This document shows, one piece after another, positions 9,068 to 17,316 of a stretch of DNA of 64,000 nt (position 1 is its first letter; each line of letters opens with the position of its first letter). The stretch is from NCBI RefSeq assembly GCF_900113665.1, contig NZ_FOQD01000006.1, forward strand, positions 124,001 to 188,000. The letters run 5' to 3'. Position numbers and translations under genes: made by a program. The notes below the pieces were generated by a model. That model did no database searches, had not been told where the DNA came from, and worked only from the letters and a program-made list of their open reading frames with translations. This DNA comes from Planctomicrobium piriforme (lineage in GTDB: Bacteria; Planctomycetota; Planctomycetia; Planctomycetales; Planctomycetaceae).

Positions 9068-9775
9068 TTGGAAGCTTACCGCGAACAAGTTGGAGCAGCG
9101 ATGGATCTGCTGACGGAGGGGCTCGCCCCTTACGTCGAGATCAAACTTCGCGCCGTCCACCAGGACAACTGGGTTCGCATTGTCTCCAACAGCTTTCGCG
9201 ATGATCGCGGTCGCGTGAACGGGCAATCGGTCGATTGGGACGCCCAGGCGCTGCTGACGGTGATGTGGGACCAGTGGAACACCGTCTTCCGCAATGAACT
9301 CGGTCACTTCGAACGCAGCCTGGTGAGCGAACTCCGCGAAGTTCGCAATCGTTGGGCGCATCAGCAGAGTTTTGAATTCGATGATGCGTTTCGGGTACTC
9401 GACAGCGTCGATCGGCTGCTCACGGCCATTCATGCCGAGAACGTCGAGATCGTGAAGCATGAAAAGTCTGACCTGCTGGAATCACACGTCGCCGACGCCG
9501 TGAATACGCAGGTGCAGCGGAATGCGTTTCAGCGCAACAAATGGTGGGTCATCGCGATCTACACGTTCTGTTGCGGGCTGATCATCGTGCATGGCATCAA
9601 CGCAGGAAAGGCCGGCAACTACGCGTTGATCTCGGTTGTCTTTCTGGTGTTCCTGTACCTGATCTACCAGCAGTTCAAAATGGAACCGCCGCTGCTGTTC
9701 GGCCCGCGGGAATGCCGTCGCTGCCACCGGATTATCTACCGGAAGATGTGCCCTTACTGCGAAGCGACTGAGTAG
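9068..9775 (+). CDS. Swt1-like HEPN domain membrane protein with C-terminal zinc ribbon
   Basis: 235 residues from a TTG start. That start keeps EQVGAAMDLLTEGLAPYVE, which fits the N-terminus of Swt1-type HEPN domains; an ATG at 9101 is the alternative. Residues 10-125 match this HEPN family: DAQALLTVMWDQWNTVFRN, then FERSLVSELREVRNRWAHQQ with the RX4H motif (Arg93, His98) that forms the RNase active site in catalytic HEPN proteins. Two membrane helices follow (about 156-176 and 183-200), then a C-terminal zinc ribbon (CRRCH...CPYC). HEPN proteins are common in RNA-targeting toxins and defence; membrane anchoring plus zinc ribbon is an uncommon layout. The stop lies 10 nt from the convergent LURP-one gene. 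The domain call is firm; the role is unknown. Confidence 0.8.
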   Translation: MEAYREQVGAAMDLLTEGLAPYVEIKLRAVHQDNWVRIVSNSFRDDRGRVNGQSVDWDAQALLTVMWDQWNTVFRNELGHFERSLVSELREVRNRWAHQQSFEFDDAFRVLDSVDRLLTAIHAENVEIVKHEKSDLLESHVADAVNTQVQRNAFQRNKWWVIAIYTFCCGLIIVHGINAGKAGNYALISVVFLVFLYLIYQQFKMEPPLLFGPRECRRCHRIIYRKMCPYCEATE

Positions 9776-9785
9776 ACAAACGTCC

Positions 9786-10274
9786 TTACATCTGTCGCTC
9801 GTGTTCGTACACGACCTGATCGATGACGATCATGGTGGCGAGAATCGAGATGTCGTCTTCGCCGTCGACGATTTCGACCCCGTAGCTGTCTCCCCAGGAC
9901 CAGATGGCCTTGCTCACTTTGGCCACCTGTCGACCTTGTCGGGTGAAGGTGTATTCGTGCTTCCAGAAGCTCCCCTCGACGACGTAGTCGTTCGGCCCGG
10001 GGACATCGAGGGTGAAGGTCTTGTTCGACCACGACCATTCCTTGCGGACCTCGGCGAACAGTTGGCCGTTGCGGTAGATGGCATAGCGGGGCATCCAGGA
10101 AAAAATTTCCTGGGTGATGTGGGCCAGTTCGTTGTCGTCGAGGTCTCTAAAAGAAAGCTTGTCTCCCCAGGAGAACGCGGCTCCATCGACGTGGAACACC
10201 TTCTGTCCGTCGCCGTCAAAGATGAAGAAGGATTCGCCGAAGGTCCAGAACTGTTCTTTGATGCGGTAGATCAT
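9786..10274 (-). CDS. LURP-one-related/YxjI family protein
   Basis: 162 residues from the ATG at 10274, chosen because AGGGGG sits 7 bases upstream and because the N-terminus MIYRIKEQFWTFGESFFIFD matches the family. The whole protein is the tubby/scramblase-like beta barrel of LURP-one-related (YxjI) proteins: GDKLSFRDLDDNELAHI, YAIYRNGQLFAEVRKEW, FTLDVPGPNDYVVEGSFW. The role of bacterial members is poorly known; a lipid-associated role is only inferred from the fold. The gene is upstream of and convergent with the HEPN gene, and downstream of the cardiolipin synthase gene on the same strand with about 100 bases between. Confidence 0.88.
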   Translation of the reverse strand: MIYRIKEQFWTFGESFFIFDGDGQKVFHVDGAAFSWGDKLSFRDLDDNELAHITQEIFSWMPRYAIYRNGQLFAEVRKEWSWSNKTFTLDVPGPNDYVVEGSFWKHEYTFTRQGRQVAKVSKAIWSWGDSYGVEIVDGEDDISILATMIVIDQVVYEHERQM

Positions 10275-10376
10275 GCTGCGCCCCCTGGGATGATATTCGC
10301 CGGAGCCAGTATAGCGGGGCGGCGGCGTCACGGCGCAGCGACGGGAAGAAACAGGGGACTGACATCCCCCGCTCGC

Positions 10377-11819
10377 CTATAGATAGGGAATGCCCATGCG
10401 GGCGAGGCCGTCGCGGAGGCGGATCAGGAGGGGGCGGGCGCGGAGGTCGGAGAGGGTCAGACGCTGGCTTGTGGCGATTTTCTGATCGACGATCTCGCTG
10501 AGCTGCGCGACGAGCGTCGGGTCGTAGCACTCGACGTTGAATTCGAAGTTCAGACGCAGGCTGCGGGGATCCCAGTTGCTGGAGCCAATCAGCGCCCAGT
10601 CGTCGTCGATGAGCATGATCTTCGAATGATCGAACGGGGGCGCGCCCTGATAAACATCGCAGCCCCGTTCGAGGACGTGGGATAACGGGTCGGCCGAGGC
10701 CCAGGCGACGAGGCGGATGTTGTTCTCGAGCGGAACGAGAATCCGGACTTTGACCCCTTTCATCGAGGCGACGTTGAGCGCATAGATGATGGCGTCGTCT
10801 GGCAGAAAGTACGGAGTGACGATGTCGATCCGTTTCTCGGCGACAGCGATGGCCCCGAGCAGCACGAGCCGGATGTAGTCGAAGTCGTTATCAGGTCCAT
10901 CGGGGATGCCGCGAGCGCGCACGTCGCCGTGATGTTCCGGGGGGGAGAACCACAGTTCTCCCTGCAGCTTTTCGTCGGATGCGAAGGCCCAATCGACGAC
11001 GAACATTTCCTGCAGATGACTGACGGCAGGGCCTGCGATGCGAAAGTGGATGTCCTGAACGGGGTGAGCCGTTTGCCAGTCTCCGCGACAGCCTTCGCGG
11101 ATGTTCATCCCTCCGGCGAAACCGACGGCGCCGTCGACCACCAGCAGTTTGCGATGCAGTCGCAGATTGGCATAGGTCGCGAGCCGGGGGGTGAGGGTCG
11201 GGAGGAATGTGGCGGCAGGGATTTTTTCGTGTTCCAGCGCATGCAGGATCGAGGGCTTCGAGTATCGCGCGCCGACGGAGTCGATCAGCACGCGAACGGC
11301 GACTCCGCGTTTTTGGGCGGCGGAGAGGGCGGTGACGAATTCCTGGCCGGCGCGATCGTTATCGAAGATGTAGCTGCAGAGCGTGATCGAGCGTTTCGCC
11401 TGAGCGATCTCCTGCAACATCGCAGGGTAGGCGACTTCGCCGCCGTTGAGGGGCGTGACGGAGTTTCCCCCGAGCAACGGTTTGCCGGTCACATGATGGA
11501 CGACGGCATCGAGCCGGCCGTCAAAGGGGAGATGGCGGCGTTCGGCTTCGGTATCGACGAACCGTCCGCGATGCAGTTGATCGCGGAAGTGACGGTCCAT
11601 TCCTTTTTGAATACGGCGACCCTGGCGTCGAATGCGATTGATGCCGAAACACAGGTACAGAGCCGACCCGATGAAGGGCGAGAGCCAGATCAGTCCGACC
11701 CAGCCGATGACGCTCTGGGTTTCCCGCTTGTTCAGTACCGCATGGAGGACCGCGCAGATGGCGACCGACCGTTCGGCGAGGGCGAGAAACAGCGTCCAGT
11801 ATTGTCGTGCGTCTTCCAT
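10377..11819 (-). CDS. cls: Cardiolipin synthase (phospholipase D family)
   Basis: 480 residues with the standard cardiolipin synthase layout: two N-terminal membrane helices (about 10-30 and 38-60, including IGWVGLIWLSPFIGSALYL), then two phospholipase D domains. HKD motif 1 is LHRKLLVVDG near residue 220 and HKD motif 2 is FDHSKIMLIDDDWALIGSSN near 396; both have the catalytic His, Lys and Asp. The enzyme condenses two phosphatidylglycerols, or PG with another phospholipid, to cardiolipin at the inner membrane. Length matches bacterial Cls (about 480). It is divergent from the TPP II homologue and precedes the LURP-one gene on the same strand. The symbol is by family; the exact subtype (ClsA, B or C) is not resolved. 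Confidence 0.93.
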   Translation of the reverse strand: MEDARQYWTLFLALAERSVAICAVLHAVLNKRETQSVIGWVGLIWLSPFIGSALYLCFGINRIRRQGRRIQKGMDRHFRDQLHRGRFVDTEAERRHLPFDGRLDAVVHHVTGKPLLGGNSVTPLNGGEVAYPAMLQEIAQAKRSITLCSYIFDNDRAGQEFVTALSAAQKRGVAVRVLIDSVGARYSKPSILHALEHEKIPAATFLPTLTPRLATYANLRLHRKLLVVDGAVGFAGGMNIREGCRGDWQTAHPVQDIHFRIAGPAVSHLQEMFVVDWAFASDEKLQGELWFSPPEHHGDVRARGIPDGPDNDFDYIRLVLLGAIAVAEKRIDIVTPYFLPDDAIIYALNVASMKGVKVRILVPLENNIRLVAWASADPLSHVLERGCDVYQGAPPFDHSKIMLIDDDWALIGSSNWDPRSLRLNFEFNVECYDPTLVAQLSEIVDQKIATSQRLTLSDLRARPLLIRLRDGLARMGIPYL

Positions 11820-12030
11820 GGAATGCAGATCTTGCGGCAGCGCTTCTTCCCCGGCCAGAGCGATCCTCTGTTCGAAGGGGGAATTGCATCGTAGCTGCTG
11901 AAAGTCGCATCACAATCGTTATCACCGGAGGGATCGGCAATCCAGTTCGTTCGCTGCCAATCGACTCTGGTCGATTCCACGACGTACACTTCGTCGAGCG
12001 AGCAGACCTTCTGCCGCGGGAGCTTTTGGA

Positions 12031-15000
12031 GTGTGCGACGTGTGGAATCGAGCAAAATGGGGACTGGCAATCTGGCTGTTGATTGTTCCGGCGGGTTACG
12101 CCTGGGAGGAATCGCCTGTCCCGAAGCCATCATTTCCGACAATTGACCTGCTCCCCAAGACGGAGACGGGGGCACTCCGTTTTCTGAAAGAGCATCCGCA
12201 CTACGACGGTCGCGGCGTGATCGTGGCCATTTTCGACACCGGAGTCGATCCAGCCGCGACCGGCCTGCAGACGACGACCGATGGTAAACCAAAAATCCTC
12301 GATCTGATCGACGGCACCGGGAGCGGCGATGTGCCGCTGAAAGAGGCCGAACCTGTCAAAGAGGGAACGCTGGTCGGCGCGACGGGCCGCACGTTGAAGA
12401 TTGATCCCCGGTGGAAAAATCCGACGGGAAAATATCGCATTGGTTTGAAGGCCGGATACGACCTGTTTCCGCCGGAACTGGTGGAACGGCTGACAGAAGA
12501 ACGCCGCGAGCAGTTCGCCAAAGGACAGCGGAAGCTGGAAGCACAGCTTCGCGATCAGCTTGTGAGTATTGAAGAGGGGACTGACAAGTCGCTGAGTAAA
12601 GACGAGTGCGAGGCGCGGCTGAAGTGTTTGACGGAAGCCTGGGAAGGCTATGCAGATCCCGGCCCGGTCTATGACTGCGCCGTCTTTCACGATGGAGATG
12701 TGTTTCGGGCGGTGGTCGATACGGATGAAGACGGCGATTTGGCAGACGAGAAAGTTTTGACGGACTACGCCAGAGAACATCGGTACGCAGTCTTTTCAGA
12801 TGCATCGCGGTTGAGTTTCTCGGTGCAGATTCTCGACGACGGGCATTTACTGTCGCTGGTCACGGCGTCGGGTGAGCACGGCACGCATGTGGCCGGGATT
12901 GTCGCTGCACATGACTCTGCGGCGCCGGAACGGAACGGGCTGGCGCCGGGGGCGCAGATCATTTCGATCAATATCGGCGATCCGCGAATCGACACGATGG
13001 AGACGGGAGCGGCGCTATTGCGAGGTCTGAATGCCGCGGTGAATTGGAAGTGCGATCTCATCAACATGAGCTACGGCGAACCGACGACAACCCCGAATCA
13101 CGGCGCGCTCGTGTCGAAGTTTCGAGAGATTGTGAGAGAGAAGAATGTCATTTTCGTCGCGGCGGCGGGGAATGAAGGCCCGGCGTTATCGACAGTGGGG
13201 GCGCCTGGCGGGACGACCTCGGAAGTGATTGGAGTGGGGGCGTATGTTTCGCCGGCGATGATGAAGGCGGGCTACGGTCTGGCTCAGGCCGGTCAGGGGC
13301 AGGCGTACACCTGGGCGTCACGAGGTCCGACGACCGACGGCGACTGGGGTGTCGATCTCTTCGCGCCAGGTGCGGCGATTGCGCCGATCCCGCATTATTC
13401 GCTGCAGCAGGTGCGGCATATGAACGGCACCTCGATGGCATCCCCGAATGCCTGTGGGAATATCGCGCTGCTGGTGTCCGGGTTGAAGCAGAAACAGGCG
13501 GCGTTTACTCCGACATCGATTCTGCGCAGTCTGCAGGCGACGGCAGAACGTATCCCTGGCATCGATCTGCCGGCTCAAGGGCCGGGTCTGGTGCAAATCG
13601 ATCAGGCGTTTGTGCATCACGTTCAGTGGGGAAATTCGCCAGGGCAGAACGTGCCGTTGCATGTCTCCTTGTTGGATCGGAACAACGCCAGAGGGGTGTA
13701 TCTCCGCGACCCGCATGAGACCGATCGAATCTTCGAGGGAGATCTGATGATCGAACCGAAGTTTTCGCGGACGGTTGAAAAGGAACTGCCGTTGCAGTTT
13801 CAGATGCCGCTGGTGCTGAAGTCGACTGCAGACTGGGTGACGGTGGGGGAACATCTGTTGCTGACGAAAGATGGGGAGATGATCCCCATCAAGGTCGATC
13901 CGACGAAGCTGGAACCGGGTCTGCATATTGCAGAGGTTCTCGGCTATGTGGCTGATGCTCCGGAGCGCGGCCCGGTCTTGCGCGTGCCAGTGGTTGTGAC
14001 CCGACCGCCGCAGGCCGCAGGCCAACGCTGGGAAACGGTGGTGGAGTCGCAGTCGGGTGAGATCACTCGAAACTTTCTGGCAGTGCCAGCGGGGAGCCGC
14101 ACAGCGACGGTGCGTTTGACCAGGGTGAATGGCAGCGAAGACGGCGAACGGATCTTCATGCTGCATGCGGTACAGCTTGTTCCGGGTTGGAGTTTCGAAC
14201 ATCGAAACTTCAAAAAGGGGGCGGCTCTTGCCCCCGGCGAAAAGTTTGAGGCGACTTTCCCGGTCACTGCGGAGCGGACGCTGGAAGTGTGTCTGGCGCA
14301 GTACTGGTCGGATCGCGGAACGGCGTCGCTGAAGGTGGAGGTCGAGTTCATCGGACTGGATGGTCCGACGACGGCTTTCGAACTTCCCAGCGATGGGTCG
14401 GCCGCTGCTCTCACGGTCTCTTCGCGGCTGGCGGTGGAGAAGTGCGAACCGTCCGCCAGCCTCGATCATTGGGAACGGATTGTTCCCCCGCATTCGGCGA
14501 AACTGCATTTGCTGAAGGGGGCGCGGAATGAATTGTGGGATGAGCAGCGGCTTTCCCAACTGGTGCTGACTTATGAACTCGAACTGTCGTCGAAGGGGAA
14601 CGTGACGCTGGCGTGTCCTGAGTTGCAGGGACTGCTGTACGACTCGCCTGTGAGTTCGTACCGGATGTTCGTCTTCAATGCCGATCAGGAACTAGTTCAC
14701 ATGGAACATACTGACCCGCAGCCGTTCGAACTGCCCAAGGGGACGTACACGGTGAAGGTGGAACTGCGGGATCTGGATCGGTCACGGCTCGAACCGTTCG
14801 AAGCGATGGTCCTGACGTCTCGGCAGCGATTGAGCTCACCGATCACGGTGCCGGTCGATCGCAATCGTCCTGACGCCGTTGAAGAGAAGAACGAGTTCGA
14901 GAAGGTCGAACTCGCGCCGGGGACGGCGGCGGTGCTGTTTCTCAAGTTTCCGCATGCGGCGGAATTGCCAGACGACATCCAGACCGGCGATCGGCTGACC

Positions 15001-15825
15001 GGGACGTTGCATTTCACGAAAGCCCGGAACGCCAGCGTGCCGCTCGTTCACAACTATGTGGCGGGGAGCGATGACTCCGCCGGGGAGAGTGACGGGAAAG
15101 CGGCTTCCGACAAATCGAGCGACAAGAAGTTTGATGTGGCCGGTGCGGAGCTGGAGTTCTGGCTGACGACGCTGCGTGCCCGGCACTGGCCGCAAGACAA
15201 GGACGTAATCGATCAGTTACTGGCGAAGGTGCTGGAACGCGACCCGCAGAATCTGGAAGCCAGGGTGATTAAGCTGCATCTCATCGACAATGATGATCGT
15301 GAAGAGCGGCTGCCTGAAGTGGTCGCCGCAGCGACTGAGGTGCTGGCGTTGATTCCGGTTCCGGCTTTGAAAGAGTACTTCGGGACGCGGCATGCTTCGA
15401 AGACGCCTGAGGAGAAGGCGCTCAACAAGCAGCGTGAGACGCAGAAGAAGCAGCTCGTTGATGCACTGTACCGGAAGGGTCGGGCGCTGGGGCACATGGA
15501 CCTGCCTGAGAACCTCGAAAAGCATCCCATTGCCGATCGCCCGGCGCATGACAAGGCGTTTGCCGAGACTGTTGCGGAACTCGCCAACTGGGTCGATCTC
15601 ACGGAGAAAGAGTATGTCCTGCTGCAGGTGCGGAAGGATCGTCGGGCAGGCGATTTCGGCGAAGCGCTCAAGCTGCTCGATCAAGAAATTGCCGCCGACC
15701 CTTTGAAGAAGCTCTATCAAGAAAAGCGGGCCGAGGTTTACGAGCAACTTGGTTGGAAGGAATGGGAACAGAACCAGCAGCGATGGCTACTGCGGCGATT
15801 CCCTGCCTCAGAGGCTGCATTTTGA
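12031..15825 (+). CDS. Tripeptidyl peptidase II-like subtilisin-family serine protease
   Basis: A 1264-residue protein with a GTG start (a GTG three codons later is equally possible) and a signal peptide (KWGLAIWLLIVPAGYAWEE). Residues 55-510 are a subtilase domain with catalytic Asp69 (AIFDTGVDP), His283 (GEHGTHVAG), oxyanion Asn381 (AAAGNEGP) and Ser468 (NGTSMASPNACG). The insertion of roughly 200 residues between Asp and His, the sequence YDCAVFHDG and the total length near that of eukaryotic TPP II (about 1250) place it with TPP II and not with short subtilisins. The long C-terminal part is beta-rich, then helical from about 1040. The eukaryotic enzyme removes tripeptides in the cytosol; a signal peptide here implies an exported version. 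Divergent from cls; a hairpin follows at 15841. Confidence 0.9.
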   Translation: MCDVWNRAKWGLAIWLLIVPAGYAWEESPVPKPSFPTIDLLPKTETGALRFLKEHPHYDGRGVIVAIFDTGVDPAATGLQTTTDGKPKILDLIDGTGSGDVPLKEAEPVKEGTLVGATGRTLKIDPRWKNPTGKYRIGLKAGYDLFPPELVERLTEERREQFAKGQRKLEAQLRDQLVSIEEGTDKSLSKDECEARLKCLTEAWEGYADPGPVYDCAVFHDGDVFRAVVDTDEDGDLADEKVLTDYAREHRYAVFSDASRLSFSVQILDDGHLLSLVTASGEHGTHVAGIVAAHDSAAPERNGLAPGAQIISINIGDPRIDTMETGAALLRGLNAAVNWKCDLINMSYGEPTTTPNHGALVSKFREIVREKNVIFVAAAGNEGPALSTVGAPGGTTSEVIGVGAYVSPAMMKAGYGLAQAGQGQAYTWASRGPTTDGDWGVDLFAPGAAIAPIPHYSLQQVRHMNGTSMASPNACGNIALLVSGLKQKQAAFTPTSILRSLQATAERIPGIDLPAQGPGLVQIDQAFVHHVQWGNSPGQNVPLHVSLLDRNNARGVYLRDPHETDRIFEGDLMIEPKFSRTVEKELPLQFQMPLVLKSTADWVTVGEHLLLTKDGEMIPIKVDPTKLEPGLHIAEVLGYVADAPERGPVLRVPVVVTRPPQAAGQRWETVVESQSGEITRNFLAVPAGSRTATVRLTRVNGSEDGERIFMLHAVQLVPGWSFEHRNFKKGAALAPGEKFEATFPVTAERTLEVCLAQYWSDRGTASLKVEVEFIGLDGPTTAFELPSDGSAAALTVSSRLAVEKCEPSASLDHWERIVPPHSAKLHLLKGARNELWDEQRLSQLVLTYELELSSKGNVTLACPELQGLLYDSPVSSYRMFVFNADQELVHMEHTDPQPFELPKGTYTVKVELRDLDRSRLEPFEAMVLTSRQRLSSPITVPVDRNRPDAVEEKNEFEKVELAPGTAAVLFLKFPHAAELPDDIQTGDRLTGTLHFTKARNASVPLVHNYVAGSDDSAGESDGKAASDKSSDKKFDVAGAELEFWLTTLRARHWPQDKDVIDQLLAKVLERDPQNLEARVIKLHLIDNDDREERLPEVVAAATEVLALIPVPALKEYFGTRHASKTPEEKALNKQRETQKKQLVDALYRKGRALGHMDLPENLEKHPIADRPAHDKAFAETVAELANWVDLTEKEYVLLQVRKDRRAGDFGEALKLLDQEIAADPLKKLYQEKRAEVYEQLGWKEWEQNQQRWLLRRFPASEAAF

Positions 15826-15840
15826 GTGGTCCCAAAACGA

Positions 15841-15881
15841 AACAATGGTGACAGGCGATCAACACCCCTGTCACCATTGTT
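15841..15881 (+). terminator. Perfect 15-bp hairpin after the TPP II homologue
   Basis: AACAATGGTGACAGG pairs perfectly with CCTGTCACCATTGTT across an 11-base loop, 15 bases after the stop codon. Only a short T-containing tail follows, so it could be a terminator or a 3' end-protecting hairpin. Confidence 0.65.
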
Positions 15882-15914
15882 CATTGCTGGGAGCAATTTC
15901 TGAGGACATCTTTA

Positions 15915-16006
15915 TTTTTCGTATTCGGCACTCCACAGGCGATAATGGCGGTTTTCATCAAGTGGGAATCGTCCATTCGCCTGCACCCGGTAGAGCAAAC
16001 TGCTCT
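15915..16006 (+). ncRNA. Structured 92-bp repeated element, copy 1
   Basis: On the plus strand it runs from TTTTTCGTATTCGG to GGTAGAGCAAACTGCTCT. It can fold as AGGCG/CGCCT and AATGG/CCATT enclosing GGTTTTCA-TCAAG-TGGGAATC, plus a terminal GAGCA/TGCTC hairpin. An inverted copy lies at 22784-22875 with about 79 of 92 bases identical by eye. Differences keep the central stem on this strand through G-U pairs. It overlaps the stop codon of the opposite-strand small gene by two bases. I call it an RNA candidate only; it could also be a non-transcribed repeat. Confidence 0.4.
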
Positions 16007-16241
16007 AGAACCAGAATGAGACGCCTGGAGCAGCGTATCCGCGACCGTAGTAGCCACGGTTATACCCGCGATTGTACCCCCCGTAGTTGAGGGGTCGCGT
16101 GACGCGGTTGACGGTTCGAATCCCTTGGCGGAAGCCACGGTTATAAGCGGCACGCGGACCGGCGGCTTCGCTGATGTTTACCATGCCGGCTACGGAGAGC
16201 ATTGTGCCGGCACACAGAATGAGCAGAATTTTACGGGTCAT
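16005..16241 (-). CDS. Small secreted Gly/Tyr/Arg/Asn-rich protein
   Basis: A 78-residue protein with a strong Shine-Dalgarno sequence (AGGAGA, 6 bases before the ATG) and a clear signal peptide (MTRKILLILCAGTMLSVAGM, cleavage near SEA-AG). The mature part is about 50 residues and is dominated by NRGYNRGYYGRGY repeats. Such short basic aromatic repeats are common in surface or extracellular small proteins of planctomycetes. No function can be assigned. Its stop codon TAG is part of the first hairpin of the repeated element at 15915-16006, which would form its 3' untranslated region on this strand. Confidence 0.75.
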   Translation of the reverse strand: MTRKILLILCAGTMLSVAGMVNISEAAGPRAAYNRGFRQGIRTVNRVTRPLNYGGYNRGYNRGYYGRGYAAPGVSFWF

Positions 16242-17316
16242 TGTTCTTCTCCTGTGTTCGTTTCAGAGAGGGTGACTCAAACGAGTTTTTGACAGGGAGG
16301 AAGGGAAGCAAGGGAGGGGCCGCAGAGATGACAATTTCGTCAGCGAACGAATTTAAAAAGGGGTCTTTTCGCCTAACTTCCTGAGAAGACATGAGATCAG
16401 CAGGACGCCAGGAATGCTGCGGAGTTTTCGTGTGACAGTCGCTGTCGTCGGTAATGGTTCGTACAGGAACAGTTCTGGTCGCTCAGCGAGCAGGGAGTCT
16501 GCGAAGCCGACGAATTGGTGGGGGTTTGGAAAGTTCGAGCTGACTTTACGGTGAGGCCTTGTTGACGCCTGTCTCGGCAGCAGTCTGATGAAAAATTTGG
16601 CAGATCCTGCCGAAGCGAGTCTGCAGGGAATTTCTGCGGAAGATTTCTCGGCTCGCCGCAAGCTGAAACGGGTTCGTCGATTGCAGGCGATTTCAGGGGG
16701 CGAAAAGGGTCAATGGGAGCATGTTGTGCGCAGATCGGCGCGGGCTTTGCAAAATGCTTTCATCATCAGCAAGCTCAACTCAACGCGAGTGCAGCAGACG
16801 CGATTCGGCAAAATTGCCCTGCTTCAGACGAGTTGAAATCCGACAAACATTGAATCTTGCTCCCCCGGTGCGTCGCGTAGGCGCACGCCTTCGACGGCGA
16901 CGGCTTGGGATCCCCCTCTCCCCAAGCCGTCCGCCGTTTTTTTTATGCGCCGCGCTGCGAGCCCATTCCGGGCACTCTCAGGTCATCTGCTCGACCAATC
17001 ACTTCAGTGACTGACTGAATTGTTTTCAGGTGGGCTCGGTTCATGTTGCGAGCGTTCAGGCGCTGTGAAACTCTGATCGGGGAGGTGGCCCTAGGTCACG
17101 AAAACGTCTGGACAAGACAGGGCGTGCGGAACGAAGCGGATTCACGAAACCTTCATGGTCGGCAGTGGTTTGAGCGAACTTCGTCGTCGGAAATGTTGTC
17201 ATCTGCACAACTCACTATTAGAATTCCTCCAACTTTGAGACGCGTCGATCTGCCCGACCGAAGATCCGATCGGGAGTGAGACTCCGGATCGGAGCGTCGG
17301 TGGTCGAGGAGCGTGC
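16242..17316. other. Gene-poor region of about 1.1 kb
   Basis: No protein gene is supported. A plus-strand frame at 16588-16836 has unremarkable composition and no family resemblance. A strong terminator at 16894-16944 has no recognised gene upstream, so an unrecognised RNA or a decayed gene could lie before it. The last 100 bases should hold the promoter of the HNH endonuclease gene. Confidence 0.4.
16894..16944 (+). terminator. Strong orphan rho-independent terminator
   Basis: ACGGCGACGGCTTGGG pairs with CCCAAGCCGTCCGCCGT, with one bulged base and an 11-base loop, followed by eight T residues. It is one of the best terminators in the window, yet no convincing plus-strand gene precedes it. 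Confidence 0.88.

Noticed and set aside
8727..9113. Plus-strand frame before the HEPN gene
   Set aside because: Starts inside low-complexity repeats, no ribosome site, no family resemblance; overlaps the HEPN start.
8306..9460. Minus-strand open frame spanning two genes
   Set aside because: Overlaps the DUF1559-like gene in another frame and the HEPN gene on the other strand; no family support.
13318..14559. Long open frame on the minus strand
   Set aside because: Antisense to the subtilase gene and lacks any recognisable domain.
16588..16836. 82-codon frame before the orphan terminator
   Set aside because: No ribosome site or family; kept only as context for the RNA candidate.
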